From Pseudorhodobacter wandonensis (GTDB lineage: Bacteria; Pseudomonadota; Alphaproteobacteria; Rhodobacterales; Rhodobacteraceae), in assembly GCF_001202035.1 (NCBI RefSeq), contig NZ_LGHT01000031.1, positions 62,001-126,000 on the forward strand: DNA of 64,000 nt, written 5' to 3'. Under the pieces are notes generated by a model. That model saw only the letters and a list, made by a program, of their open reading frames with translations. It searched no databases and had not been told where the DNA came from. Positions 43,656 to 52,397 of this stretch are shown here, one piece after another; position 1 is the first letter of the stretch; every line of letters starts with the position of its first letter. A program made the translations under genes and the position numbers.

Positions 43656-44110
43656 TTGACCTAGATGACCTTGATCGCGCCCTTTTGCGCAGCCTGTCAC
43701 GTGATGCGACGACCAGCGCGGGCGAGCTGGGCCGCCGTTTGGGCCTAAGCCAGCCTGCCGCGTGGCGGCGGATCAAGCGCATGGAAGAGGCGGGAATCAT
43801 CGCGGGCAGGCGGGTTGAGGTGGACCGCCCTGCGCTGGGGTTCGGCGTGACGGTGTTTTTGGGCGTGAAACTGGCGACCAAGGGCCGTGTGTCATTGGAG
43901 GATTTTGAGCGCGCGGTACAGGCTATTCCCGAGGTGCAGATTGTGCAGCACGTTCTGGGCCTGTTTGACTATCGTTTGCGGGTGGTTGCCCGCGACATTG
44001 CCGATTTCGAACGTGTCTTGCGGCGGCGGATTATGACGCTGCCGGGTGTGGGGCAGGTAGAGGCAAATGTGCTGCTGACCGAAGAAGTGCGGCCGGGGCC
44101 GTTGGGCTAA
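43652..44110 (+). CDS. Lrp/AsnC-family transcriptional regulator (second of pair)
   Basis: This is a second Lrp-type protein, also 152 residues, starting inside the stop of the first (ATGA overlap). It has the helix-turn-helix TSAGELGRRLGLSQPAAWRRIKRMEEAGII and the RAM domain with VQAIPEVQIVQHVLGLFDYRLRVVARD. The two are diverged paralogues that could form mixed oligomers. It is followed after 82 bases by a class V aminotransferase gene on the same strand. Confidence 0.9.
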   Translation: MIDLDDLDRALLRSLSRDATTSAGELGRRLGLSQPAAWRRIKRMEEAGIIAGRRVEVDRPALGFGVTVFLGVKLATKGRVSLEDFERAVQAIPEVQIVQHVLGLFDYRLRVVARDIADFERVLRRRIMTLPGVGQVEANVLLTEEVRPGPLG

Positions 44111-44191
44111 GCGCCGCAGCCTGCGCGTTTTTGCTTGAAATCAGGCGCGATCTGCTTTGAAACAGTGGGAACCCCTTTGAAAGGAAAAATT

Positions 44192-45319
44192 ATGGCCGCG
44201 TTGCACCCCGAAATTGACCCGAACGGGCTGGAAGAATTCTCGGTCGTTTTCTCGGACCGGTCGCTGAACCATATGTCGGCCAAGTTCCAAGGCGTGATGC
44301 GCGAGATTTCGGCCACACTGCGCGAGGTGTATAGTGCCGAGGCTGTGGCGGTTGTGCCGGGTGGTGGCACCTATGGGATGGAAGCGGTGGCGCGGCAGTT
44401 TGGCCGTGGCGCACGGGTGCTGGTCGTGCGCAACGGCTGGTTTTCCTATCGCTGGAGCCAGATTTTTGAGGCGGGCGGTTTTGCAGCGAATGTCGATGTG
44501 GTGATGGCGCGGCAAACCGGCAACGACCCGCGCGCGCCCTATGCGCCGCCGCCGATCGCCGATGTGGTGGCCCGCATTCATGAGGTGAAACCCGAGGTGG
44601 TTTTTGCCCCGCATGTTGAAACCAGCGCCGGAATTATCTTGCCGGATGACTATATTAGCCAAATGGCGGCGGCCGCGCATGAGGTTGGGGCGATTATGGT
44701 GCTGGATTGCATCGCAAGCGGCTGTATATGGGTGGACATGGCGGAAACCGGCGTCGATGTGCTGATCACGGCGCCGCAAAAGGTGTGGTCGTCCAGCCCT
44801 TCGGCGGGTTTGGTGATGATGTCTGCCGCCGCTGTGACGCGGTTGGAGGCGACAAGCTCGGACAGTTTTGCGCTGGATTTGAAGAAGTGGCGCAGCATCA
44901 TGGCGGCCTATGAGGCGGGCGGGCATGCCTATCATGCCACGATGCCGACCGATGCTTTGGTCGGGTTTTTGGATGCGGTGCGTGAAACCAAAGCCATGGG
45001 ATTTGCCGAAGCTAAGGCCGCGCAATGGGAGCTGGGCCGCGCCGTGCGGGCACTGTTTGCTGCGCGCGGGCTGGTTTCGGTTGCTGCCGAAGGCTTTGCC
45101 GCGCCGGGGGTTGTGGTTAGCTATACCGATGATCCGGCGATTCAGAACGGTGCGAAATTCCGCGAAAAAGGCCTGCAAATTGCCGCAGGTGTGCCGCTGC
45201 AAGTTGGCGAAGGCGCTGCGTTCAAAACCTTTCGTATCGGCTTGTTCGGGCTGGATAAACTGGCAGATGTTGCCGGAACTGTGAAACGGTTGGAGCGGGC
45301 GGTCGACGCTGTTTTATAG
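44192..45319 (+). CDS. Class V PLP-dependent aminotransferase
   Basis: This fold type I PLP enzyme of 375 residues resembles the alanine-glyoxylate/serine-pyruvate aminotransferase group. Visible features are VPGGGTYGMEAVARQFGRG near the phosphate-binding loop, FAPHVETSAGIILPDDYI, VLDCIASG with the cofactor aspartate, and TAPQKVWSSSPSAGLVMMS containing the PLP lysine. The exact substrates cannot be told from sequence. ATG at 44192 follows GAAAGGAA. It lies just downstream of two Lrp-type genes, so amino-acid-responsive control is likely. Confidence 0.85.
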   Translation: MAALHPEIDPNGLEEFSVVFSDRSLNHMSAKFQGVMREISATLREVYSAEAVAVVPGGGTYGMEAVARQFGRGARVLVVRNGWFSYRWSQIFEAGGFAANVDVVMARQTGNDPRAPYAPPPIADVVARIHEVKPEVVFAPHVETSAGIILPDDYISQMAAAAHEVGAIMVLDCIASGCIWVDMAETGVDVLITAPQKVWSSSPSAGLVMMSAAAVTRLEATSSDSFALDLKKWRSIMAAYEAGGHAYHATMPTDALVGFLDAVRETKAMGFAEAKAAQWELGRAVRALFAARGLVSVAAEGFAAPGVVVSYTDDPAIQNGAKFREKGLQIAAGVPLQVGEGAAFKTFRIGLFGLDKLADVAGTVKRLERAVDAVL

Positions 45320-45339
45320 GTATTTGGGCCAAGATGAAG
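45318..45339 (+). repeat. Intergenic repeat core, copy 8 (forward)
   Basis: AGGTATTTGGGCCAAGATGA matches the reverse complement of the copies at 185, 14941 and 29808. It begins at the aminotransferase stop codon and lies in the 27-base gap before the convergent ubiH-like gene. Confidence 0.75.
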
Positions 45340-45346
45340 GCGGTGG

Positions 45347-46546
45347 TTAGCGTAAGCCAAGGCCCGCCTTCATCAGCGTTTTTCGAACTGGCGCGGTGGC
45401 ATAAAGCGCGCCGAGAATGTTTGCCCGCAGGTCGCGCAACAATGGCGCGCCCAACATCGACGTCCGGTTGAGCGCGTCAATCGCCGTGACGCGGGCCTGC
45501 ACCTCGCGGTGGCGGCGTTTGTGGTAGGCGTCGAGCATTTTTTCCGACCCGATTGCCGCAGGTGTGGCCAATGCCAATTCGTGCAAAACCGCCAGATCAG
45601 CCAGGCTCATATTCAGGCCTTGCGCGCCGATTGGCGGCACGACATGCGCGGCCTCGGCCATCAAGGCGGTGCGTTGGCCAGACATGCGGGCGGCGATTTG
45701 GCTGATGATGGGCCAAGAGGTTAACGGGCTGTTCAGCGTCATCGGGCCCAAGATGTGGCAGGCGCGCAGGTTCATCTCGGCTTCGAAGGCGGCTTGGGGC
45801 AGGGCGGCTAGACGGGCGATCTCGGGGCCATGTTCCATCCAGACAACTGCCGAGGCAGGCAGGCCGTCATGGTCGGGCAGAGGCACCATTGTGAAAGGCC
45901 CGCCCGAGCGATGCACCTCGGTCGAAACATTGTGATGCGGAATTGGGTGGGTGGTGGTGAAGGCCAAGGCCTTTTGCCCGTAGCGTGTTGTTTTGACATC
46001 AATACCAGCAGCCTGACGGACTGCTGAGTTGCGGCCATCCGCGCCGATCAGCAGCTTGGCCCGCCAGGACGTGCCATCGGACAGGCCGACCAAAGCCTCA
46101 CTCTCGCGCGTGAGTACCGAGGTTGTCGCGACGCCGAGGCGGAAGGTGACATTTGGTAAGCCCTGCACATGCGCCAGCATTTCGCGGCGCAAGAGCCAGT
46201 TCGGCAAGTTGTAGCCAAAAGGGGTGTCGGACAATTCTGCGGCGTCAAAGTCGCGGGTTTGGCGGGCTTCGCCTGCGGTACCGCCGGCATCGACAATACG
46301 CATGATTTGCAGGGCCGCAGAAAAGGGCGACAGCCTGTCCCACAGCCCGATGTCTTGCAGTAAGGTGATCGAGGGCATCAGGAACGCTGTGCTGCGCATA
46401 TCAGCACCGGCGCTTTGGCGGTCGGTGACGGGGGCGGTCGGGTCGACGCAGAGCACTGAAAAGCCGGCGCTGCCAAAGGCGGCAGCCGCCGAAAGACCGG
46501 CGACTCCGCCGCCGGAGATCAGGATATCAACGGTTTCACGGGTCAT
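45347..46546 (-). CDS. UbiH/UbiF/UbiL-family FAD-dependent hydroxylase
   Basis: This flavoprotein monooxygenase of 399 residues probably hydroxylates the ring of a ubiquinone precursor. It has the dinucleotide motif ILISGGGVAGLSAAAAFGSAG at the start, LIGADGRNSAVR in the middle, and AAHVVPPIGAQGLNMSLADL, the ubiquinone-hydroxylase family signature (the usual GDAAH reads AEAAH here). Which ring position it modifies cannot be told. The start at 46546 follows AAGG. Neighbours are unrelated. Confidence 0.88.
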   Translation of the reverse strand: MTRETVDILISGGGVAGLSAAAAFGSAGFSVLCVDPTAPVTDRQSAGADMRSTAFLMPSITLLQDIGLWDRLSPFSAALQIMRIVDAGGTAGEARQTRDFDAAELSDTPFGYNLPNWLLRREMLAHVQGLPNVTFRLGVATTSVLTRESEALVGLSDGTSWRAKLLIGADGRNSAVRQAAGIDVKTTRYGQKALAFTTTHPIPHHNVSTEVHRSGGPFTMVPLPDHDGLPASAVVWMEHGPEIARLAALPQAAFEAEMNLRACHILGPMTLNSPLTSWPIISQIAARMSGQRTALMAEAAHVVPPIGAQGLNMSLADLAVLHELALATPAAIGSEKMLDAYHKRRHREVQARVTAIDALNRTSMLGAPLLRDLRANILGALYATAPVRKTLMKAGLGLR

Positions 46547-46634
46547 TCATTGCGCCTTCCTGCAGGCCCCCTGAGCGGGGCTTTGGCATTTAGATAGGCC
46601 GATAATGTGCCCGCGTCCAAGGGACAAAGCGCCG

Positions 46635-46877
46635 CTATTTGCCCAAAGTGATCGCAATCAAGGTGATAAGGATCACCGGCACAAAGGCAAGCGCGGTCAT
46701 GGCAAGGGCAACCAGACCCCAAGCCTTAACCCCTAGAACTACGCAGGTTACCAAAATCACCAAGGCGTAGTAGATGCTGTTGATGTCTTTTTGAATATCG
46801 CGCGCAATCTGGCCGAAAAACGGGGTGGCAAAAAGTATGCGCATCCCAAGGGGCACGCGTTTTGTGTTGGTGTTCAT
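46635..46877 (-). CDS. Small membrane protein of unknown function
   Basis: This protein of 80 residues has two hydrophobic segments (about 36-50 and 54-76) separated by a short loop (VKAWG) and a basic N-terminus (MNTNTKRVPLGMR). I do not recognise a family. An AGGAG box lies 7 bases before ATG at 46877. It sits 75 bases downstream of the HAD gene on the same strand and may be cotranscribed with it. Confidence 0.65.
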   Translation of the reverse strand: MNTNTKRVPLGMRILFATPFFGQIARDIQKDINSIYYALVILVTCVVLGVKAWGLVALAMTALAFVPVILITLIAITLGK

Positions 46878-46952
46878 TTCATTCTCCTGTTCGCAGGGGG
46901 TAGGTAGCGTGCAGAGACGTGGAGACCATGTGGCAGCGTGCCGCAGCGGCGT

Positions 46953-47600
46953 TTAGCCAATGAGTTTTGCCAGAAAGCCGGTCAAATCGCTGGTATGGTG
47001 ATGGATATGGGCAGCAGGTTCGGCCGTTGGTGCGACGTGGACAGTGCGCATCCCCATCTGATGCGGTGCGGTTAGGTTGCGGCTGTCATCTTCGAACATC
47101 GCGCCTTGGCTTGGGTTCAGCTTATCAAGGGCAAAAATCGTTTCAAAAGCAATGCGTTCCGGTTTGGGGCGAAAGCCTGCGTGTTCGACGCCGTAAACCG
47201 CATCAAACAGGTTTGACAGCCCGCGCGCCGCCAAAACCCGTTCGGCATAGGGGCCTGAACCGTTGGTATAAACGATCCGCCGCCCCGGAAGGGCGCGGAT
47301 GTGAGAGGCCAGATCCAGATCCTGTCCGAGGTGATCCAGCGAAATATCATGGACGTCGGTCAAATAGGGGGCAGGGTCGACACCATGTTCGTGCATAAGC
47401 CCTGCAAGGGTTGTGCCATATTGCGCCCAATAGTGGCGTCGCAAACGGTCGGCCTCGGGCCGGTCGACATTCAGGCTTTGCATCACCCAATTGGTCATCC
47501 GCACCTCGATCTGATCAAACAGACGGGCGGCAGGCGGGTATAGCGTGTTGTCGAGGTCAAAGACCCAGGACCGAACCTGTGTGAAATCTTGTGTTGGCAT
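46953..47600 (-). CDS. HAD-family pyrimidine 5'-nucleotidase-like phosphatase
   Basis: This 215-residue protein of the haloacid dehalogenase superfamily has the nucleophile motif WVFDLDNTLYPP near the start, motif II in RRIVYTNGSG, the motif III lysine in GFRPKPE and motif IV in FEDDSRNL. This subgroup resembles yeast Sdt1/Phm8 pyrimidine 5'-nucleotidases, which release phosphate from nucleotides. The start at 47600 places the motif about 15 residues from the N-terminus, as usual. It is divergent from the GntR gene. Confidence 0.88.
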   Translation of the reverse strand: MPTQDFTQVRSWVFDLDNTLYPPAARLFDQIEVRMTNWVMQSLNVDRPEADRLRRHYWAQYGTTLAGLMHEHGVDPAPYLTDVHDISLDHLGQDLDLASHIRALPGRRIVYTNGSGPYAERVLAARGLSNLFDAVYGVEHAGFRPKPERIAFETIFALDKLNPSQGAMFEDDSRNLTAPHQMGMRTVHVAPTAEPAAHIHHHTSDLTGFLAKLIG

Positions 47601-47703
47601 GCGCCTAAACTAGGGCGCATGCGGCGGTTTGGCAATGCGATTGCGGTTGAGATGGGGCGCAAGGCCCGCTAACCTGACTGGCAGTTAGAAAAGGTGCGAA
47701 ATT

Positions 47704-48339
47704 GTGCAAAAAGATGCCTATACCCTGATCCTCGAGGCGATTGACGCGGGCGTTTACAAGCCGGGAGACAGGTTGGTCGAATCCGAGCTGGCCGACCGCT
47801 TTGGTGTATCGCGCACCCCGGTGCGTGAGGCGTTGCAGCGGTTGGAAACCCAGTCGATGCTGACGCGCGATGGCCGCAGCCTGATTGTGGCCTCGTTGAA
47901 CCATAACCAACTGGCCGAGCTATATGCCGTTCGCACCGAACTGGAAGGGCTGGCCGCGCGTTTGGCCGCGCGCCATGCAACTGAAGAAGAAATCCATGTT
48001 TTGCGCAGCATGGTTGAGGATGACAAGGCCTTGTTGGGGGGCGATCCGCGCAGCCTGAGCCGCGCGAACAAGCGGTTTCACAAGCAAATTCATCTGGCCT
48101 CGCATAACCGCTTTTTGGTGCAGCAATTGGATTTGGTGCATCGCTCGATGGCGCTGATGGCGACCACGTCTTTTGCGGCCGAAGGGCGCGATGCGATCGG
48201 GCTGGCGGAACATGATGCTATCGTTGCGGCGATAGAGGCGCGTGACGGTGATGCGGCCTATAACGCCTTGCGCAGCCATATTTCCAAGGCGTTCGAGACG
48301 CGGCTGCGTATTGATGCGGGCGAGATAAAAACCCGTTAA
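47704..48339 (+). CDS. GntR-family transcriptional regulator (FCD/FadR type)
   Basis: This 211-residue protein has an N-terminal winged helix (about 5-65, KPGDRLVESELADRFGVSRTPVREALQRLE) and an all-helical FCD ligand domain (about 72-200) with the metal-binding pattern KRFHKQIHLASHN and EHDAIVAAIEARD. Family members sense carboxylic acids. The start is GTG at 47704. The target is unknown; the divergent HAD gene is one possibility. The 3' end overlaps the convergent glycosyltransferase gene by 4 bases. Confidence 0.9.
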   Translation: MQKDAYTLILEAIDAGVYKPGDRLVESELADRFGVSRTPVREALQRLETQSMLTRDGRSLIVASLNHNQLAELYAVRTELEGLAARLAARHATEEEIHVLRSMVEDDKALLGGDPRSLSRANKRFHKQIHLASHNRFLVQQLDLVHRSMALMATTSFAAEGRDAIGLAEHDAIVAAIEARDGDAAYNALRSHISKAFETRLRIDAGEIKTR

Positions 48340-50270
48340 TGCGGGGCTGATTGGTCAAAATGGCCATGGCTGGTTTTATCCCAATAAAAGGGTTTGGTGA
48401 CCATTTCCCAAGCCGCTTTGTATGATGCCAATGCCCCCAACGGAAAATAGAAGTGCAATGTTGCAACCCAGAGTTTGTTGATGCTGTGGTTGGTTTTGCG
48501 CAGGCCCATGACATTCACCGTCAGGTTGATCACCTCGGTCAGCAAATACGACCCGTAGAGCGCCAGCATTGCCAAAGGTGACAGTGCCGCGGCCAGAGGG
48601 TGGGAAAACCCGAGCGGTACAAGCCAGAATGACCAAAGCACCGGTGCAAGCAGGAATTGCGACAGGGTGCAGAGGAACAAGACCTGAAATCCTATGAATT
48701 TCCACGCCCCCAATTGCCGCCAGAGCAAGACCGGTGCGCGCATATGCACGGCCCAAGTCATCATATAGCCCTTTAACCAACGGGACCGCTGCCGCACCCA
48801 TGGCAAGGTACGACAATTTGCCTCTTCTTCTGTGACCGTATCCAGCATTTCGGTCCGGTAGCCGTGCCGCGCCAGACGCATCCCGAGATCGGCATCTTCG
48901 GTCACATTATGCGCATCCCAACCGCCCAGATCCTCTAGGGCGGCACGGCGGAAAAACAGCGTTGTCCCGCCCAAGGGGATGGCAAAGCCCAGACGTTGCA
49001 ACCCCGGCAGGATGATGCGGAACCAAGAGGCATATTCCATTGTAAAACAACGAGATAGCCAGTTGGTGTTCGGGTTGTAGAAATCAAGTATGCCTTGCAG
49101 GCAGGCAACATCGGCGCCGCGCTGGTAGAAGCGTTCCACCACTTTGCGAATCTGGCTAGGCTCGGGTGCGTCTTCGGCGTCATAAACCCCGATGATAGAG
49201 CCTCGGCACAGGTCGAGGCCAAAATTCAAGGCGCGGGGTTTGGTTTTCAACGGCCCGTCCGGCACCACAACAACCCGCATCCATGGTGGCAAATCCACCG
49301 ATTTCAACGCATTACGGGTAAGGTGGTCGTTCTCTTCCACGACCAACAGAATATCAAGCAGATCGCGCGGATACTCCAACCGGTCCAAGCGCCTGATCAG
49401 GCGCGGGGCGATATCGCCTTCTTTGAACAGCGCGACCATAATCGAAACCGTCGGCGGGCGGGCGATGATGGGCGCGGGGTTTGGTGGCTCAATGTAGCGC
49501 AGGGCGGCAATAACGGCACCTGTACGCAAGGCGGTTGATAAGAACAGCGTCAAACTGGCCCAAAAGGTAAAGGCCAGCCCAACAAAACTGGGCGAGAGCC
49601 ACAGGCCGAGGCAAAACACGCCAATGCCCAAGGCGACCTTGATTGCCAAGCCTTCGCTGCCATAGTTGCGGCAGCTTTCCGATGCTGCGACGCGGTTTTC
49701 GGCAGCGTCATTCAACAGCGCCGAGCGGGCCTTCATCACTGCCGCCTGAATTTGGGATACAGGGGCAAGGGCCATGACTACCGAACCGAAAGCCGCGCGC
49801 AACATCTTGGAATGTTTTGCAAAATCTTCGGGGTAGGCGGTGGCGACCACTACGATTTCTCCGACAGCCTGCCAAGGGATCAACCCTTCGCGCAGGCAAG
49901 TGGCGGCGCCCAGACGGTCAATCAGACGGGGATCTGCAGGTTTGGACAAAGGATTTATCAGCCGTACGTTCCAATGCCGTGCCAGTGCCTGATACAGCGG
50001 CTTTTCGGCAATCATTTGCCGCGCCAAAAGGATGTCGCTAAGCCGCCCCCGATGCCGTTTTTGCAAAGACAGTGCCTGCACCAGATCATCCGCCGAGATC
50101 AACCCGTCACGCAGCAGTGTGATACCAAGTGACCGCACCGATGGCGCCGTAATTGCGATGCGCCGTTTGCGCTGCGGGTCAGGAAACACCTGCGCCACGT
50201 GGCCAAGCGTATTTTGGCGGCCAGAAACGGGTATCAGGTTGGCGTTGGCGATGCGGTTGGAAGCGGTCAT
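48336..50270 (-). CDS. Family 2 glycosyltransferase with N-terminal MshEN (GspE-N) domain
   Basis: The 644-residue membrane protein starts with an MshEN-like domain (about 45-185, LGITLLRDGLISADDLVQAL and RGRLSDILLARQMI), a fold that binds cyclic di-GMP in other proteins. Two helices follow (about 210-255), then a processive GT2 domain (about 270-500) with DAED (364-367), VTED (456-459) and QRSRW (494-498), and several C-terminal helices. It probably polymerises and exports a polysaccharide. A consensus CtrA box lies 39 bases upstream of ATG 50270, which follows a GGGGGG-rich ribosome-binding site. Confidence 0.88.
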   Translation of the reverse strand: MTASNRIANANLIPVSGRQNTLGHVAQVFPDPQRKRRIAITAPSVRSLGITLLRDGLISADDLVQALSLQKRHRGRLSDILLARQMIAEKPLYQALARHWNVRLINPLSKPADPRLIDRLGAATCLREGLIPWQAVGEIVVVATAYPEDFAKHSKMLRAAFGSVVMALAPVSQIQAAVMKARSALLNDAAENRVAASESCRNYGSEGLAIKVALGIGVFCLGLWLSPSFVGLAFTFWASLTLFLSTALRTGAVIAALRYIEPPNPAPIIARPPTVSIMVALFKEGDIAPRLIRRLDRLEYPRDLLDILLVVEENDHLTRNALKSVDLPPWMRVVVVPDGPLKTKPRALNFGLDLCRGSIIGVYDAEDAPEPSQIRKVVERFYQRGADVACLQGILDFYNPNTNWLSRCFTMEYASWFRIILPGLQRLGFAIPLGGTTLFFRRAALEDLGGWDAHNVTEDADLGMRLARHGYRTEMLDTVTEEEANCRTLPWVRQRSRWLKGYMMTWAVHMRAPVLLWRQLGAWKFIGFQVLFLCTLSQFLLAPVLWSFWLVPLGFSHPLAAALSPLAMLALYGSYLLTEVINLTVNVMGLRKTNHSINKLWVATLHFYFPLGALASYKAAWEMVTKPFYWDKTSHGHFDQSAPH

Positions 50271-50308
50271 TATCCCCCCTTGTTAGGATCAGAATGGGGA
50301 GATTCCAG

Positions 50309-50324
50309 TTAATGGCGAGTTAAC
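50309..50324. promoter_or_regulatory. Candidate CtrA binding box
   Basis: TTAATGGCGAGTTAAC is an exact match to the CtrA consensus TTAA-N7-TTAAC. It lies upstream of the glycosyltransferase-MshEN gene in an AT-rich patch that also contains further TTAA half-sites (50329 and 50334). Confidence 0.55.
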
Positions 50325-50368
50325 GCATTAATTTTAAATGAGTTTTTTATAAAATGGGCAGGGTAGGT

Positions 50369-50393
50369 AGTGGCCCGTATATCTCGGGCCACT
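50369..50393 (-). terminator. Probable terminator of carA
   Basis: AGTGGCCCG (50369-50377) and CGGGCCACT (50385-50393) form a perfect 9-bp stem with a 7-nt loop, 30 bases after the carA stop. No clear T-run follows on the minus strand, so termination strength is uncertain. Confidence 0.55.
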
Positions 50394-50422
50394 AAATCTT
50401 GAATGTCCTGCTGGCAAGGTTA

Positions 50423-51586
50423 TCAAGCGCGGCGGGCTTTCATCGCTTCGGCGAATCGCTCAAACAGGTAATAGCTGTCTTGCGGGCCGGGGCTTGCCTC
50501 GGGGTGGTACTGCACGGAAAACACAGGTTTGCCATCCACCGCGATGCCACAGTTAGACCCGTCAAACAGGCTGACATGGGTTTCGCGCACGCCTTTTGGC
50601 AAGGTTTGCGCATCAACGGTAAAGCCGTGGTTCATCGAGGTGATTTCGACTTTGTTGGTGTCGTAATCCTTAACGGGGTGGTTCGCACCGTGGTGGCCGT
50701 GGTTCATCTTGATGGTTTTGCCACCCAGCGCCAGCGCAAGCATCTGATGCCCAAGGCAAATACCGAAAACCGGGATGTCAGCATCCAAGACGCCTTTGAT
50801 CATGCCAACCGCATATTCGCCGGTTGCGGCAGGGTCGCCCGGGCCGTTTGACAGGAAAACCCCTTCGGGGTTCAGCGCCAAAACATCCTCGGCCGTGGCG
50901 GTTGCGGGCAGTACGGTCACGTCACAACCCGACGAAGCCAAGCAGCGCAAGATGTTGCGTTTTGCGCCGAAATCTATGGCAACCACGCGCAGGCCATCGC
51001 CCGTGCGCTTAGTATAGCCTTGAGGCCAGGCCCAACGCATTTCATCCCAGCGATAGCTTTGCGCGCAAGTTACCTCTTTGGCCAGATCAAGGCCTTCGAG
51101 GCCGCGCCACGCACGTGCAGCAGCGACCAGCGCCTCAATATCAAAATTGCCGTCCGGATCATGGGCAAGCGCCACATGCGGCGCACCTTGCTGGCGGATT
51201 GCGCGGGTCAGACGCCGTGTATCAAGGCCGCCAATGCCAATACGGCCTTTGGACAGCAGCCAATCGGTCAATTCCGCCGTTGCGCGCCAGTTGGAAGGGT
51301 CGGTCGGATCCCATTTCACCACCATGCCCGCCGCCACCGGATCGGTGGTTTCGTCATCTTCGGGCGTCACACCGGTGTTGCCGATATGCGGAAAGGTAAA
51401 GGTGACAACCTGACCCGCGTAGGACGGATCTGTCATGATTTCCTGATAGCCGGTCATCGCGGTGTTGAACACCAGCTCGGCCACCGTTTGGCCGGTTGCG
51501 CCAAAGCCGCGCCCGTAAAAGATGGTTCCATCGGCCAGCGCAAGGCAAGCGGTTGGTTTATCAGTGATTTGTGCAGTTTGGGGCAT
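50423..51586 (-). CDS. carA: Carbamoyl-phosphate synthase small subunit
   Basis: CarA is the glutaminase subunit that supplies ammonia to CarB for carbamoyl phosphate, used for arginine and pyrimidines. The 387-residue protein has the N-terminal CPSase domain (ALADGTIFYGRGFGATG, NTAMTGYQEIMTDPSYAGQ) and the class I glutamine amidotransferase domain with the catalytic cysteine in VFGICLGHQML and the histidine in QYHPEASPGP. The length is typical. carB is not adjacent. It is divergent from yqeY. Confidence 0.97.
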   Translation of the reverse strand: MPQTAQITDKPTACLALADGTIFYGRGFGATGQTVAELVFNTAMTGYQEIMTDPSYAGQVVTFTFPHIGNTGVTPEDDETTDPVAAGMVVKWDPTDPSNWRATAELTDWLLSKGRIGIGGLDTRRLTRAIRQQGAPHVALAHDPDGNFDIEALVAAARAWRGLEGLDLAKEVTCAQSYRWDEMRWAWPQGYTKRTGDGLRVVAIDFGAKRNILRCLASSGCDVTVLPATATAEDVLALNPEGVFLSNGPGDPAATGEYAVGMIKGVLDADIPVFGICLGHQMLALALGGKTIKMNHGHHGANHPVKDYDTNKVEITSMNHGFTVDAQTLPKGVRETHVSLFDGSNCGIAVDGKPVFSVQYHPEASPGPQDSYYLFERFAEAMKARRA

Positions 51587-51766
51587 GGTACGACTCTCTC
51601 TGGCCGGATTTTGGGGACACTACGGGCCATGGGCTGCGGGGTCAAGGGTGGTGCTGAAATGGAATAACGTGCAAAACCAATGATTTACGATTTTCATCAT
51701 CAGTTGCCTCGCCTTTCGCTTCGCGCTATGGTCGGCAGTTGCTGAAACTCTGGGAAAGAAATCAGA

Positions 51767-52225
51767 ATGACTTTGCGTGATCGGCTGCAAGCCGCCCTAA
51801 AAGATGCGATGCGCGCCAAAGAGGTGGAACGGCTTTCGACGCTGCGCCTGATCAATGCCGCGATCAAGGATCGTGAGATTGCCCAACGGGGCGAAGGCGG
51901 CGAAGGCGAGGTCTCGGAGGCTGAGATCACGGCGATTCTGTCGAAAATGGTCAAGCAGCGGCAGGAAAGCGCGCGCGTCTATGAAGAAGGCGGGCGGTTG
52001 GAACTGGCCGAGAAAGAACTGAACGAGATTTCGGTGATTGAGGAATACTTGCCGCGTCAATTGCCGGATGATGAGGTCGACGCCGCGATTACTGCTGCGA
52101 TTGCCGAGGCGGGGGCATCCTCGATCCGCGATATGGGCAAGGTGATGGCTGTGCTGAAAGGCAAATTCACCGGCCAGATGGATTTTGGTGCTGTCGGGCC
52201 GCGGGTCAAGGACAAGCTGGGATAA
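51767..52225 (+). CDS. GatB/YqeY domain protein
   Basis: This cytoplasmic protein of 152 residues is made only of the GatB/YqeY domain, otherwise found as the tRNA-binding tail of the amidotransferase subunit GatB. The pattern is LRLINAAIKDREIAQRG, ILSKMVKQRQESARVYEEGGR and a C-terminal MGKVMAVLKGKFTGQMDFGAVG. Its function as a free protein is not settled; tRNA interaction is suspected. ATG at 51767 follows GGGAAAG. A strong terminator follows. Confidence 0.9.
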   Translation: MTLRDRLQAALKDAMRAKEVERLSTLRLINAAIKDREIAQRGEGGEGEVSEAEITAILSKMVKQRQESARVYEEGGRLELAEKELNEISVIEEYLPRQLPDDEVDAAITAAIAEAGASSIRDMGKVMAVLKGKFTGQMDFGAVGPRVKDKLG

Positions 52226-52260
52226 GCAGGGCACGAATTACCGCTGCGTGAAAACAATAT

Positions 52261-52288
52261 GCCCTGCACCCAAAAGTGCAGGGCTTTT
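52261..52288 (+). terminator. Intrinsic terminator of the YqeY gene
   Basis: GCCCTGCAC (52261-52269) and GTGCAGGGC (52276-52284) form a perfect 9-bp stem with a 6-nt loop, followed by TTTT. Confidence 0.88.
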
Positions 52289-52397
52289 GCATCTAAAATA
52301 AACAGTACAGGCCAAAGCTGGGGCGGGGACTAGGTGCCAGTCTTTGGCCGGTTGAATGCCGATAGTCTATGCAAGACATATGTCAGCTGTGTGACAG

